A DNA stretch of 64,000 bases from Hydractinia symbiolongicarpus (Eukaryota; Cnidaria; Hydrozoa; Anthoathecata; Hydractiniidae): NCBI RefSeq assembly GCF_029227915.1, contig NC_079879.1:27720501-27784500 (forward strand). The letters are read 5' to 3'. Shown here one piece after another: positions 41,800-54,896 of this stretch. Position numbers and translations under genes: made by a program. Numbering within the stretch: position 1 is the first letter of the stretch; every line of letters begins with the position of its first letter. Below the pieces are notes generated by a model. It was not told where the DNA came from. It saw nothing but the letters and a program-made list of their open reading frames with translations, and made no database searches.

Positions 41800-42760
41800 T
41801 CGCTGTAGCCATGTTTTAAATTTACTGTTACTTTGCGGAGATGTAGGAATTAATCCGGCACCTACATCATATCATAATATCAAATCTATAATTGGTTCAT
41901 TTAACCAGGGCGATCGTAAATTCGCGAAACTGCGGGCATACAGTTTATGTGTAACTCCATAGTAGCTATTTGTTGGTCATCTATCAAAAAAAAATCGAAA
42001 AGAAGGGGATTCGATTTGAGTACATATTAGAACATGGCGATGCAAATTTCAAAAAATTACAATTAAATCGATCAATAGAGTTCCATGAATTACTAACTGT
42101 ATTGGAAAGAGTAAATTTCCAAGCCCATATATCTTACCTTGACATATTTTCAGTATTGCTAGGCGTTGATTATTTTTAGGTAAATGAAATAATGACTCCG
42201 TGTGTAATCGGCAATGGATTAATCTTTGGTACATGTGGGTATAGTTCAGCTATCATATGGGACGAAAGTCATGTTTACTTATTTGATCCTCATAGCAGAG
42301 ATCAACAAGGTTAATCCTATGAAAATGGATGTTCGGTTGTTCTGAAATCCAAAATTTATTTAATGGTACAAAAGTACACCAGTCAGTTTTATGCAGAAAT
42401 TTCCAGCAATTTTGGAAATAGTCAGTGTGATATGCAATACATACAAAATACTATTGCTGAAAATTAGTTCTGTTCAAAAGTTTCGTAAAAGTTCTCAAAA
42501 GCCTGAATTTTATGAATTTTCTAAATGTATCCATGGTCACCCTACTTCAAAATATGCACCTATTTTAAAGTGAAGGTGTGACAAATACCAAGGTAGAACA
42601 GTCACTGAAATGCATAGGACCATGTTGAAACAAAAGCGAGATGAGTACCAAAGCAAAATAGGCACTGAAGAGCAACAGACTATGTTAAAACATCAAGATA
42701 AAATAAGTGCTACAGAAAACAATGCCTCATTAAAGCAAGTAAAAGAAAAGTTATCAAGAT
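41800..42760 (+). pseudogene. Transposon-borne protein with tegument-like cysteine-peptidase domain, decayed
   Basis: Broken frames show LLLLCGDVGINPAPTSYHN, GSFNQGDRKFAKLR, then a Cys in SLCNSIVAICWSS (likely nucleophile), ILEHGDANFKKLQLN, a long helical/strand segment, IIWDESHVYLFDPHSRDQQG (Asp-x-His pair) and a late segment with Lys/Gln-rich repeats. The order Cys, then D-x-H in a DPHSRD motif, fits the herpesvirus tegument U48-like peptidase domain that some animal transposon proteins carry. At least four stops or frame changes. Probably a fragment of an ORF from a large DNA transposon. No transposase part seen nearby. Confidence 0.5.
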
Positions 42761-44375
42761 AAAATAGATAGTACTGCTTGGCCTTTTCGACCATTTTTGA
42801 CCTTTGCGCGGCTTGTAAAAACTTATTACCTAATTACAGAAATCAACGAATCATTAACTTAACAACTGACAAGATTCGCATACATGATACTAACGTGCAC
42901 AGGAGGCAGAGTTCAGTGTCCCTCGCTTCCTTCATTTAGAATGCGTTTGTTTACACCCCCACCGACTTACGTCACACAAGTAAATATTTTACCGAACGAA
43001 AATTTTCTAATCGTCACTGTCGTGGCGGCGACCATAGGACTACTTTGAACTTAAATATCTCGGGAATTAAAGCTCACAAATTTAAAAAAATTACCACAGG
43101 TAATATTCACATTATAATGAATATTTTAAGCGCAACTTATTATCAATCGTTAGTTCTTATTTAAAATTCTTAGATTCCCTATTCTACGCTCAAGAAGTTT
43201 CACTTATTTTTACAATTTAAGCACAAAGTCAACGGTTCTGAAATTAACACAGTCACTTAATTAATGTATCATTTAATTAACGCGTGTGTAGGAAATTTAG
43301 GCGTTATAGTTGAGCAGGAAACCGCGTTAATTTTTATGATTCGTAAATTTAAAAGTATATTATTTTTTCTACTTTGCTAAACTTGTCAGCAAAGCGCAAC
43401 TGAATTTGTATTGTTGCTGTGTTTCTGCTCTATAGCTATAAGAATATTATAAACAATATTCACCTGCATATTCATACCATGGTTGGATCATCTTTTAAGG
43501 CATAATCACAAGTGTGCAAATATTCGTTATCAGAAGCGCTCATTTTGAGTTTCCTTTGGCGACAACACATGTTGAGAATAGCGGAATTTGAATTTGTGAA
43601 TTTGGTTATAAACAATAAACAATTAGAATAAGAAGAATCTTTGATGCACAAAGTATACACCCCCTTGTCGTATTTTTTTAAAAAAAATTAAAGTTGATGT
43701 CCTTTAAAGACTATGCAATTGGTAAGTAGCAGCCATCGTGATGTAAGTAAATAAAATAGGGGATTATAACAAAATAATAAGTTTTCGTGCAAAAATTTTA
43801 TTAAATCACACGTACGTAGTAGTGTGATATGTTGGTTTACCCTTTCGTCGCGACGTCAGGACATTTTTATCACACTGTAATCGAGTCATTGTAATTGCTT
43901 ATTTCACTGTTCTACTGTTTTCTCTCATAGTGTTAAAATCAACGATTTTAGGAGGACTTGAAAAGATTATTTGTTAAATTGTTATGTTACGTCCGTAATA
44001 TTTTTTGTTTGTAGAGTTTCTTATAGCTAGCCATAATTTAGTTTTTGCAGGGAATTATTAAAACTTTTCTTTTTAACGAAACAAACAAAAACAAACAAAC
44101 AAACAAACTAACCAATCTTTATTAAAATGTGTATATAGCTCTGTATTTAAGAATCGTAGGTAAGAATTTGTTGTGTAATTTATTGTCTTTTAACTGGACA
44201 ATTAACATAAAATCTCAAATTTTTAAAGACATAAGTTCATACAATGATGAAGAATCGCAGCAACAGTAAATTGACAACAGCAACACAAACTATTCTGAAA
44301 TAGCAGTGTCGTTGTACAAAAATCTGGAAATTCTGTTGTTTTAGTTGACAAACACGTCTACAACAACAGAATGGA
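42761..44375. other. AT-rich stretch, no gene seen
   Basis: Contains a CAAA microsatellite at 44083-44110. No supported gene. Confidence 0.4.
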
Positions 44376-45540
44376 AGAAATGCTATCTGACAGCAGCAAA
44401 TTCAAAAAGCTCAGTCTATACCAACTGATAAGCTTCTGATCTTTACCATTGGTCAAGAGAGAAAGCTTATCAATGTTTATAAAGCTCTCTTATAATCTGG
44501 CGGACTTAGTGAAGCCAATTACAACAAATTTCGACCTGTAGGCTCTAAACTTGGTATACTTTATTGGCTTTGCAAGGTCCATAAAAAGTGTATTAATGGA
44601 TGTCCACCTTTCAGACCTATCTTAAGTTTTTTGCACCTGTGTTATCTAATGTCACAAAAAACGAATATACATTTTAGGACTCTTTCTTTTTTGCCGAAGA
44701 TTTCATCTCCTTTAGAGTTAGCTACCAATGAGTCATATGGGTTCATCCTTAGGCCCCACATTTGCTTATGCTTTTTTTGTGCTCTCATGAGCAAAACTGG
44801 TTGAACAATTGTCCAACAAAATTCAAGCGCGTCTATTTTAAAAGGTACGTCGACGATACTTGTGTGTTGTTTTTATCCCCGGACCACTTGCTAAAATTTC
44901 AGAATTACTTGAATAAATGCCATCCCAACATCTACTTTACATCAGAGACGGGAAAAGCAATAAATTATATTTCTTTGACATATGCATTACTCGTGATGTG
45001 GACCGAAAGTTTATTACATCCATATATAGAAAGCCTACTTTTAGCGGAGTGTACATGCACTTCGATAGTTTTATTCCTGAAAGCTATAAATTCGGCTTAA
45101 TTTATACTTTGCTTCATCTTTTTTAAAATTTGTTCAAGTTGGTCAATTTCCATCATGAGGTTATTATAATCAAAGATATCTTCATTTAATTTGGTTATCC
45201 AGAACTATTTATTGACAAGGCCATAAAACACTTTTTTTTCTGCATCTCCCAAAACCAAAGAAGTCACCCACACGGCTGAAAAAGAAAATATTTTGATTGC
45301 TCTCCCTTTTTCTAGGTAAAACATCTTTACAAACGAGAAATAAATTAAAAAAAAAAATTAAATCTACTTTGCATTGTTGTAAACTTTCTGTTATTTTTAG
45401 AACTCACACTAGACTTAAAGACCTGTTGTCTCAAATTGAAGTCAGCCGTCATGTACAAAAATAAGTGCGCTGGCTGCAACGTTACTTATCTAGGCGAGAC
45501 GTCGCGTTATCAAAAGGTTCGGGCAAGCGATAATTTTCTG
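44376..45540 (+). pseudogene. Penelope-like retroelement, RT and GIY-YIG remnant
   Basis: In order: LYWLCKVHKKCINGCPPFRP (RT fingers), a palm with RYVDDTCVLF (catalytic YVDD at about 44855), NYLNKCHPNIYFTSE, RKPTFSGVYMHFDSFIPESY, and a later YKNKCAGCNVTYLGETSRY resembling the start of the GIY-YIG endonuclease. This RT plus GIY-YIG order is the mark of Penelope-like elements. Frames change several times and the 5' third is missing. It is a dead copy. Positioned between IL-17-like copies B and C. Confidence 0.65.
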
Positions 45541-46361
45541 GAAAAAGGTGCACGCAACCATTTTGAACAGAATACGGCTATTATTATAGAGATAACTTTA
45601 AAATAATTTAAGAACTAACTAAAAAAATCTACATTTTAAGTAAATCAAAATACATTCTATTTTGCCATATTATGTAATATTCGATTAATCAAATTCGATT
45701 TGTTGAATTTATATTGAGCATTACACACACACGTCCAACATCTTATGATCAACACAAGGCTCATCTGAAATGGGTAAATAAAAAAAAGAAAAGAAGACAG
45801 TAATGGTTCCAAGACGCTCCTTGTTCCAATAGTCATTATAGTCTCATTCGACGACAAACGAGCTATTAAAACAGAAGTTTGGTTTCGTTTGGCGTGTCAG
45901 CTTAACTGACAAGAAAACACAAGAATTGTAACTCATGTTTATAAATGACTTTCTCACCCCCTGATCTTATATTTTTGTTCCTTGATTCCAAAAAGTCTCT
46001 TCCTGCATCCGTTTACTAATGAGTAAGTTTGTCTAACAAACTCATGCTTATTTATCTTTTATTTGTTTTTGCTTTCTCTCAATAAACTTAAACTTCACTG
46101 CAACGTGCTATTAAAATTTCAGAAAAAGCTAAAGCTTTAGCTTATTGAAAAATCGAGATAGATAAGTTTGAGAATGCTAAAAACGTAATGAGTTTTGTAT
46201 AATACATGATCCGATTTGTCGAATTCAGATATGAAATTCGATTATTTAAACCTTGTATACTCCGAATACTGCTGAATTACTGCTATTTCTGCTCCAGAAG
46301 GAACTGATCAGCATCATCGTCGTGCCTCCTTATACAAAAAACAGTTGTGGTGTAGTGGGCT
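45541..46361. other. Intergenic with a Helitron-like 5' end
   Basis: Near 45560-45595 the minus strand has CTATAATAATAGCCGTATTCTG, the 5' end of a family 2 Helitron-like element, without a clear rest. Nothing else seen. Confidence 0.4.
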
Positions 46362-48105
46362 TTAAACAAACGGATCAAACAAACTGTCTTTTATAATTTG
46401 ACACGAACACGATTTTGTAAACTCCAAATTAATTGGCGTCCATTGCGATAGCTTATCGAACCCAACTTCGTTTGTATCATATAAAAGTGGAATGCTAGCT
46501 GTATTTTTCATGCATGTTCCTCCTCCAAGAAAGCATGAAAAATCAGTATTATTGTGACAGGTGACGTGGATGTGACTTCGAGGATAGAACCTACAGAAAA
46601 ATAGTTATAGGACGTGTTATCACAATTAAAAAGAAAGTCGTCTTAATTATATTATAAATCTTTCGACCATCTTCGCGGCCATCATCAATAACATACCATT
46701 TTCTTCAAAAATAACAACAATAAGTCAACTAACGACTAATTGTGTTGTAACCTATAACTTCAAGAGAAGTCACTTCGAAATACGTAGCTACGCAATGAGA
46801 AAATGCTGCTTGAAGTTATTCTTTAGCCATAACATTAACAGCTTAGTTCCTGAAAACATCTTATATATATTTTATTACTCTTGATCAAGAAATGGAAAGA
46901 AAGAGAGCTGTAAGTGAACTTTGTAACAAAATAGGACAAGAACTAAAAGTTGCTTACGTGTAAGTAACAAAATGTTATTTTTGTGAGAAATTCTGCTGAA
47001 TTAATTAGACATAGTTCTTTTTTAATATCTGGATTATTGTAACTGCATGAGGAAACATGGTTTTGATTACAAAAAGGTTTTTTTAATCTTATTTGTCCAT
47101 TCATAATATCTATTAGACCATCTTCGTGCTACTAATATAGTTATAATTAGAAAACGAGGTACCTTTGTGGTAACAGGATGTCATAAAAACACTCTGTACA
47201 CATGGTCAACGTGTTACTTTCAGTAGTTCTTCTTGGTGTGCAAAACTGTAGTGTTGGGACAATGTTTATGCCAGCGAATTCTGATTGGACATCTCTTTTA
47301 TCTAAAAATGAGGTCGTAAGATTTTTAATGCCCCGTTAAGGTGAATTATGTAACAATGAGGCAAGAATTACCACCTCAACTCGTGTTATGAAAGTCATTT
47401 TAAGTATAGGTTTTGTGGTTATTTGAACTAAACGTGACCTGCTAAGAAGAGGTGCGTATTGATTAGCCATTAAGCAGAATTAACTAGATTTAAACTCAGT
47501 CGCTACTATAAATTAAACTAATCAAATTTATTCTAAAAGATACCGAAAACTTACCCCTGGACACTGCGCATTTTTGATGGTTCTTTCTGTATAAGTCAAG
47601 GCCTTTTCTTCGTAGCTTGACCAATTTCTTAACCAAAGACATTTCGTAAGTGGAATATGGTCGCTTACATACTGGATACGCAGACCTCCGTCTAAATATT
47701 ACTTTGTTCCTATTTGAGATATATCTTCTTATAAAAAAATCCCTCTTTCTCCTATAACTAAATCTTGATGAAAGATTTTTGGGAGTTTTGATAGCCGAAA
47801 TTAAAGTTTTTGATAGGTGACTTTGCTTTACTTGTCCAAATTTCTTTGTATAACCCTTAAAACTGTATACCAAGTTGGTTGATTCTGTACACGTTATATA
47901 AAACGTTATTACCATGAAACACAAGGGAACTGCAACCTAAAAAAATGATAACAATTTTTTTTGCATAAACAAAATAACCAGAGCATTGCTGCCACGTCAA
48001 AGTTTTTGCCCCATACAAAAAAAAGGTTCTACAGATCATAACAGGTAAATATTAAAAATATAAAAACAATGTAATTAAATAAATATCAAAAAGTATCACC
48101 TTCAT
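46362..48105 (-). CDS. IL-17-like secreted cytokine, copy C
   Basis: Four exons: 48100-48105 (ATG AAG), 47555-47936, 47163-47301 and 46362-46590, giving about 251 residues. The first intron is phase 0, then phase 1 and phase 2. The signal peptide begins MK and continues VAVPLCFMVITFYITC across the first intron. Exon 1 has the C-x32-C basic helix (CKRPYSTYEM to HQKC). Exon 2 has C-x13-C-x2-C. Exon 3 reads FYPRSH with C-x7-C-x6-C-x34-C-x-C. All frames and splice sites are intact. Its last exon lacks an internal start, so it does not stand out as an ORF. Same IL-17-type core register as copy A. Likely an extracellular ligand. Confidence 0.7.
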
Positions 48106-49947
48106 TTTTCTGTTAATTCATCAAACAGTTACGTATTGTATAACATCTGTATCAGTTAATATGTCTCATGGTTTTGTGCGTGTGAGTTGAACAACAAAGC
48201 TACTTATGACAAAACAGCAACAACAACAACTCATCAAGGGCACGTGTTGTGTCTCGTTAATTCACCATACATGCTTCTCTTTCAGCTTTAGTGATAAAGC
48301 TTTTGAGATGAAAATTTAATGTATAGTTACGAGTTTGCGGTTAGGTTTTTTGTCTGTAAAACACTGAGAATAAACTTAGCTTTCAAAATCTTTTTTTAGA
48401 ATTTTTATCATGAAAAAGAATAAATTATGATTTTATGTTTAGCAGGACCAAAAAACGAAACAAAAGAGGAAACAATTTAAAAGAAGTAGAATTTTTAATT
48501 CTCAGCACTCAGCATTTGTAATCTACTACTAGAAAACTTCTCCACGGGGATTTTTTTCAGATTAGAAAAATTAAACGACAGAATGCTCCTTTCATTAAAT
48601 AATATTGTTCGGACTTATTCAACGTAATTGTTAGCTTCGTAAAACATTTCGCTTAGCATCTTTGAATCAAACTTTTAGTAGCTTTCTTTCTAACGTTGAA
48701 GGTATAAATAATGAGACTTTGCGAAAAATTAATGACACATATTGTTTTGACACTTTATATCTATTTTAATCAAATGCTCTTCGCCAAAGAAATAACTCTA
48801 TATAAGTGAAATCCATTAAGCAGATGTAACACAACTTTTCAGAAATACTCCGACGACGTATGAAGGTGTCAACGCAAGTTTCCGACATTGTTTCTCTACA
48901 AATAGTCGGTTAAGTAATCACAAAAAACAATAAAAAATTCTTTATTTATGTTGCTCATTCCTTCGCAACGAAGCCACATAAAAGATATTTATCGTACTAA
49001 AGAAAATTCCTCATTGTTTAAAAGTAACATGCCTGAGAATTTTTTTAAGCATTACCGACTTGTAAAACTTAGCTTCGTCCCTACATGCTTAAGTGCTTAA
49101 CGTTGTTTGCTTACCTGCATACCTCAGTACTTTATGTGCTTCCGTGCCTCGTCTATGTTTACCGTGTTTCTGGTTTAATTAAAAAAATGATATTTAATTT
49201 ATGTGCTTATTCAATTCCCCAATTTTTAAAATCCATAGTTTTCACGTCGTTATATAAAACATTAAGGCGTGGTCTACATTAGACCTATAACTGCGTTTAT
49301 CTTATTGATTATTATTTTGCGTATAAGTGTGTTTATCAAAAGAGTAGTCATTAAAACACTAAAATTCGGTAAATATGCAGACCAGATCCTCTAAAACGTT
49401 CGGCCGAGAATGTATAATATAAAATGTGCGGACTTGCGGACGTGCGGCTGAACATCAAAATGTTTGGCCAAGTATTATGACGTTCGACCGCGCAACTAAA
49501 ATGTTCAGCTGCACGTTAACTACCAATCAGCCACGGTATAGTTGAGACTACTCTCAGAGATGTTTCAAAAGAGACATACTAAAAATAGGTTTGCTTGACC
49601 TACCATCTTTTTGTTTTTCATTCTTTTTAATATGTGTTTAACTTTTATTCTGTGCATATGCAGGCAGAAAGAAACATATAATAGCAAGCCATGTCAGGGA
49701 TTAGTATGCTAAGGAATGTGAGAATTGCTGGACTATTTGTTGCTCTAAATGTTTGACTGTAATCAGGTGATTTACCACTGTGTTTCTCTCACAATTTATT
49801 TTAAAAAATTCAAAACTTGTTCTGGCTAGGAAGGAATAGTTTTTGCAACCACAAGCCACAACAGCCTATGTTTTCATTTAAAACGAGGTTGCAATTAGTT
49901 TAACACCTCCTGTTTACCTGTTTCTAAGTTACTTAGCCCTAAAGTTA
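48106..49947. other. AT-rich stretch, no gene seen
   Basis: Upstream of copy C; includes its promoter by position. No supported gene or element. Confidence 0.4.
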
Positions 49948-50977
49948 TCTATATAATAATACGCCAGTTCCGTGTGTCTGTGACAGGCAAAGTTGATATC
50001 GTTATTTTCTTTTGATGTTGCCGTAAAAATCTTTGATGTTACCGAAAAAAATATGTCTATTTTGTTAGCGGGTTTACTTTGTTTACGTCACGTGATGAAA
50101 AAGACTCAATTTGATTTGCTGAAATAAATTTAACGGCTAACTTTCCAAAAATGGTGTCCCTCGACACCAAAAAAAACACAAAAGAAAGGTCCCTTTGTCT
50201 TGAAAAAAGTGAAAAAAGTAGAAGTAAAAAAATAAAGTTGAAAGCCACAAGAAGTTACTTCGGAAGTGAAGAGTGGAGCTAGGAAGTAGTAAAGTAAAAT
50301 TAGAAGTAGAAAATGCATGCTAGAGATTCAAGTGGATTGAAATTCAGAAAAAGTAAGAACTTTGATATATTAAGACGTTCCGTTTTTATGTCGTTGAAGC
50401 TACGTGTTACTTTTTTTATGTAGTACACTTAAAATTGTCAAGCAAAATTGCATTCTCAAAAAAAATCCAGGAAAGCTCCAAATTCTTAAAGTTTTTACGG
50501 CGTTTTTTTAAAAATAAAAAAGCTAGCCATATTTGTTTACAATTTTTTTGCATAATTAATGTGTCTCCTGGTGCGTAACTAATGTATTTGAACTAAAATT
50601 CAAAATGCTAGATAAAGCTGTTAGCTGGCTAACAAACTAATTTGCTGGACAAACTAAAAACTTTGGTTTGTGTTACATTACTATTGTTTCTCTTTATAAT
50701 GTCTTTTACTACGCATGAATAGCTAGCTATAGATCCAGTTAAGTCTCCCCAGTTTAAGTATATTTAACTGGGTGTCTTAGCTACTGTTATCTGGTAGCTA
50801 ATGTTAGGTTTAAGACTCCCATCCCAAGCTTAGCTAGCTTCTTTCTTTTCTCAAAATCTTTCTTGAACTTTTAGGATGGTGTGACTCATTGTTATGCCCA
50901 TAAAGTATAATTTTTTCACATTACCTATGAACTTTACAAAGGGGACCACAATATGACAAGTGGAACGCATTTTATAG

Positions 50978-51459
50978 AATACGCCATTTCGGAATTAGCG
51001 CAGCCATATTTAATTTTCCTGCAAGTGGAGCAAGTTAGACTTTGACCTTTCGTTCTCAGTAGCGAAGCCAACAGACAATGCTAAAATAAATAGGCTCTTT
51101 TATGAGAATTACAGTTTCTTGAGATAATTTTCCTTATTTTTATATATCAGCATTGTATTTTAAGCCTCTTAAACCTTGTTTTTTAGCAAAATCATATAAT
51201 GTTCCAAATCTTTCCAAATCCAAGGTGTACTAAAAAATCGCGAATTACAACACGACAAGAGGTCAGGGGTTTAGGATTTAATACTGGTAACCAAATGTAA
51301 ACAAAGACGTTCAAGATAGGCGATAAATCCTTCAAAAAAGGCTCTTCTTTTTGGTACTTCTTCTATGCTTTGCTACCGAAGAACGCAGGGTTCAAAGTCC
51401 AACCTGCACCACTTGCGGGAAAATTAAATATGGCTGCGCTAACTCCGAAAAGGCGTATT
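50978..51459. mobile_element. MITE with ~90-bp inverted repeats
   Basis: Left end AATACGCCATTTCGGAATTA and right end (reversed) AATACGCCTTTTCGGAGTTA. The inverted similarity runs about 90 bp, with GCGCAGCCATATTTAATTTT in both arms. About 480 bp, no gene. Superfamily unclear. Confidence 0.65.
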
Positions 51460-52819
51460 TAAAGTGTGTGTGTTAAGTTATTTTTATTGTTTTCTTTCTG
51501 ACATCCCGTTAAACTTTTGTCAGCCTACATGTAATATGCCAGGGTTTTTTACAGGGTTTTTTTACATTTGATTGGAAATTTACGTGTGTTTATGATGGCT
51601 TTAGGTTAAGAAAAATTATAAGAGGATGGTATGATTAAGGGGAATCTTGGAAGGCTCAGGGGGCGTGTTTTGTAGATAAAAGTTATCGGAATTGATGACA
51701 AGAGGAATTATGCTCACGAACGACAAAAAATTTTCAGGCCACAAACAAATTGTTAAAATTTCTCAATCGTTAGCGGATTTTTTTTCAAACTTCAGACCCC
51801 CTCCCCCCTTAGCGGCGATATCCCACTAACGGAGCCCGAAAAAAATTTTCGAAGGACCCTAAGTCTGTTTATAATTATTTGCGTTGCAAAATGCAGTTTT
51901 TTAAAATTTTGTGTAAATTTTTGTGGAATTAAACCACATGCAATAATACTGAAAGAACAAAATTTTGTAGAATCAGACTTCACTGTAAGCTGTTGTATAA
52001 GTGGATGTCTTTACATTTTGTAATATAAACTATTGTTGGGGAAAACTAACTGTATGCGATGTCATTTTTGGTGGAAGAAAATTCCATGGTTTCACGGTTT
52101 TGTTTTTCTTGAGAATTTTACAAAATTTTGTAGGGATAATGTTTGCTGATGATAAAAAAATACTTAATGTTCTAACTGAAACTGTTTTTGTTTTTTATAG
52201 TTTGTAATCTAACAGGCGAGGACTGTATACACTGAAATGAATGATTTTTCCAAATTTTGATGTGTTTTATAACCTTTTTTTGGTATATTAATGGGTATTG
52301 GCAACATGCGATATGCTGAATGAAATTATTTTTGTTGATTTAGATGTGTTTCTCAAAAACCAATCTGTTTTACATTTTGTGCAAACTTTTGTTTAAGAAC
52401 GTTATACAATATTTCCAAAATAATGAGCTTTTTTATTCAAGTTTATTCTTAGCTTATTGATTTTTTTGACATTTAAGTTCAAAATTGTTGGTAAAGGGCA
52501 GTACGGATCATTATACTAAAAAAAGAAAATTTTTTTTCTTTTTAACTGGTTGATTTTTACATTTTGTGTAAATGTTTTGTGGAAGAGGATGGTATGCAAC
52601 TGAAATGACTGATTTTTGTAGATTTAAATTTGATGTTTTCCAAACTTAGGCTTTTTCATATTTTTGTATGAGCTTTTAAGGGAAAGACAATATTAAAAAT
52701 GTGTAACTCTTGCAGGCCCACTTTTTGACATTTCAGAATAAAATACTGAGTGTTTTCAACATAATCACTTATAAGATGTACATATTTTAGATGCGTTATT
52801 TCTGACATTGTTATTATCC

Positions 52820-52924
52820 GTGTTGTGACTGTCAGTGTTGTAACTGTCGGTGTTCTTACTGTCGGTTTTGTGAGTATTGGTGTTGTGAGTGTCGATGTTG
52901 TGAGTGTCGTTGTTGTAACTTTTT
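52820..52924. repeat. Minisatellite, 15-bp unit, about seven copies
   Basis: Units of the form GTGTTGTGAGTGTCG, diverged. A frame through it (52825-53010) gives Val-rich sequence, but that follows from the repeat and is no evidence of a gene. Confidence 0.75.
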
Positions 52925-53141
52925 GTCAACTAAATTATACGCCTTGTAAGCTGTTCTTTTTGATTTTGTGTAAGATTTGTGTGGAGGATTTAATGCGATT
53001 TGACATTTGATATTGTGTGTAAAATTTTCAGAACATTTATTTTTGTAAATGCACTGCTGGCGTCAGCAAAACATCTAAAGCAACCTATTTTTCCATTGGC
53101 CTTTTGCCTAAGTGGATTTTTCCACGGGTCTTATTGACTAG

Positions 53142-53920
53142 TCTATATAATAATACACCAGTTCTGTGTCTCTGTAACAGGCAAAGTGGATATGTTCATT
53201 TTCCTTTGATCTTACCGAAATTTTCTTTGAAGTAACCGAAAAATGCATGTCTAATATGTTAAATTTTCTGACGTTATGGCGCGACGTCAATAACACTACT
53301 TTAACGTCAATATCCTATATTAAATTAATTAAGCCGTTACAGTGCACATAAAACTTTGAGGCCAAATAACGTGGAAACGAGGTGGTGACGTCAATGGTTT
53401 TTCACCGCGTGGGTAACTAGGAACCACCTGGGACCAATTTGGGTAAGTTTCGGGAAAGGTATTTGGAAAGGTATTCGGGACCCAAATTGGGTCCCGAATC
53501 CCTTTCGGAATGGACGGGTTGATGACGTCATCAAAAAACCTTTAATCCACAATATTTCCGTAACCGTTGGTCAAAAGGACATGATCCTATACATTTTCTT
53601 GATCAGCGTTTCAAGAGCTATAACATGAAGGCAACCGGTATACAAATTTCGAAAAAATAATTTTCTGTGCTTTTATTAGGGACTTTGCTGACGTCAGCAA
53701 AATGTTTAAACCCGTAAATCTCATTAACCATTCATCAAAAGCACGTGATTACATACATTTTCTTGATCAGCGCTTTAAGGTCTACACAATAAAGGCAACG
53801 TGAAAACAAGGTTCTAATTTTTTATGCAGATGGATTGCTGACGTCATCAAAATTCATATGACGCTTATTTTTCAATTTTATCCTGCGTCAGTGGATTTTT
53901 CCACGGGCTTTATCGACTAG
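53142..53920 (+). mobile_element. Helitron-like element, family 1
   Basis: 779 bp. Starts TCTATATAATAATACACC right after the CTAG of the previous copy; ends GTGGATTTTTCCAC, GGGCTTTATCGA, CTAG, then T. Close to 63542-64000 and to the reverse complement of 6780-7420. No gene. A good reference copy of the family. Confidence 0.7.
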
Positions 53921-54022
53921 TATCTGTATATTGACGTCAATTTGTGTATTTTTATTGACGTGGCAACATTGAGTTTAATTTTTTTCCTAGAGTAGGCTAT
54001 AAACCTTGGCTATAAACGTTAT

Positions 54023-54896
54023 GTCTTTAATAATAGCCGTTGTCTGTCTGTCTGTTTGAACGGTGTTAACTACACACGAAACAGCTGTTCAAAGGTACGA
54101 AAAAACGGTCGGGACGCCGCTAGCACAGGAACGAGTTCCCCCGCCGCTTTAAAATAAAGGCCCAATAAGGCGCGGGTATTTTTATAAATGACCAATCAGA
54201 AACTAACGCTCTTTGATTTCCTTTGCATCACGTTTTTACGTGTCCGTGATAGATGTTTAATCAGTTCAAAAATTTAGCTACAAGATCAAAGTAATTCAAC
54301 GATATAGAAAGTTTTTTTAAACTGTTTACTTTATTTTTTTCCTTGTAAAACATTTCAGAACACTTCTGACAAGATCTTTTTCTCTTAGTTTAAGTTTTTA
54401 TTTATACCTAGCTAGCTACCCAGCCACCTAAAGCCTTATATTAGTTTTATCTGTCTATTATTGTCAAGTTTTTCATTTTGGCTACAAACGTAGATTATGA
54501 GGGAACATTCTAAAGTTATCATCCCTATTGTTTTAAGGGTCTTATTTATTTTGATATATCTGTTTTTATATTTGCCAACGTTATTGATTTTTTTTGCAAA
54601 GTTTTTAAAAGAAAGGGTATTACGCCTATATATTTCTTGAAATTTACAAAAACTTTTTCTGCAAAATAAAATTTTGGCTGCCTATCTTTGCTATGACAGG
54701 TTAACAACAGATTGTAAACTGTGTTTTTATACACCTGATGTGTTTCGGGTGTAATATATTTTTCAAAAAATATGGTGTATGCGCTTTACTCGATCTACGA
54801 CATACTGCATGCCTGTACAAAAATGCTCAACTTGGATATGGGTCACAGAGTCATTTGCAGCCCAACCGACATTTCGAGACCGGGTCTCTCGGCTAG
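54023..54896 (+). mobile_element. Helitron-like element, family 2
   Basis: Opens TCTTTAATAATAGCCGTTGT and ends with an imperfect hairpin (CCGACATTTCGAGACCGGG), TCTCTCGG, CTAG, T. 874 bp, no gene. Confidence 0.6.

Larger units (their letters stand above)
49948..53141 (+). mobile_element. Helitron-like element, family 1, long copy
   Basis: Starts A/TCTATATAATAATACGCC and ends with the hairpin GTGGATTTTTCCAC, GGGTCTTATTGA, CTAG. 3.2 kb, with no Rep/helicase reading frame. It contains a nested MITE (50978-51459) and a 15-bp minisatellite. Its end is joined directly to the start of the next family 1 copy, TCTATATAATAATAC, at 53142. Confidence 0.6.

Noticed and set aside
43472-43660. Possible fifth IL-17-like exon (contains LNMCC)
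   Set aside because: Cysteine spacing and splice signals do not fit the family pattern.
49381-49520. Repeated CGTTCGGCC/AAAATGTTC-like words
   Set aside because: Imperfect short repeats, too few and irregular to call a satellite or array.
52825-53010. Val-rich 61-codon frame
   Set aside because: Direct product of the 15-bp minisatellite (no stop in the unit), not a gene.
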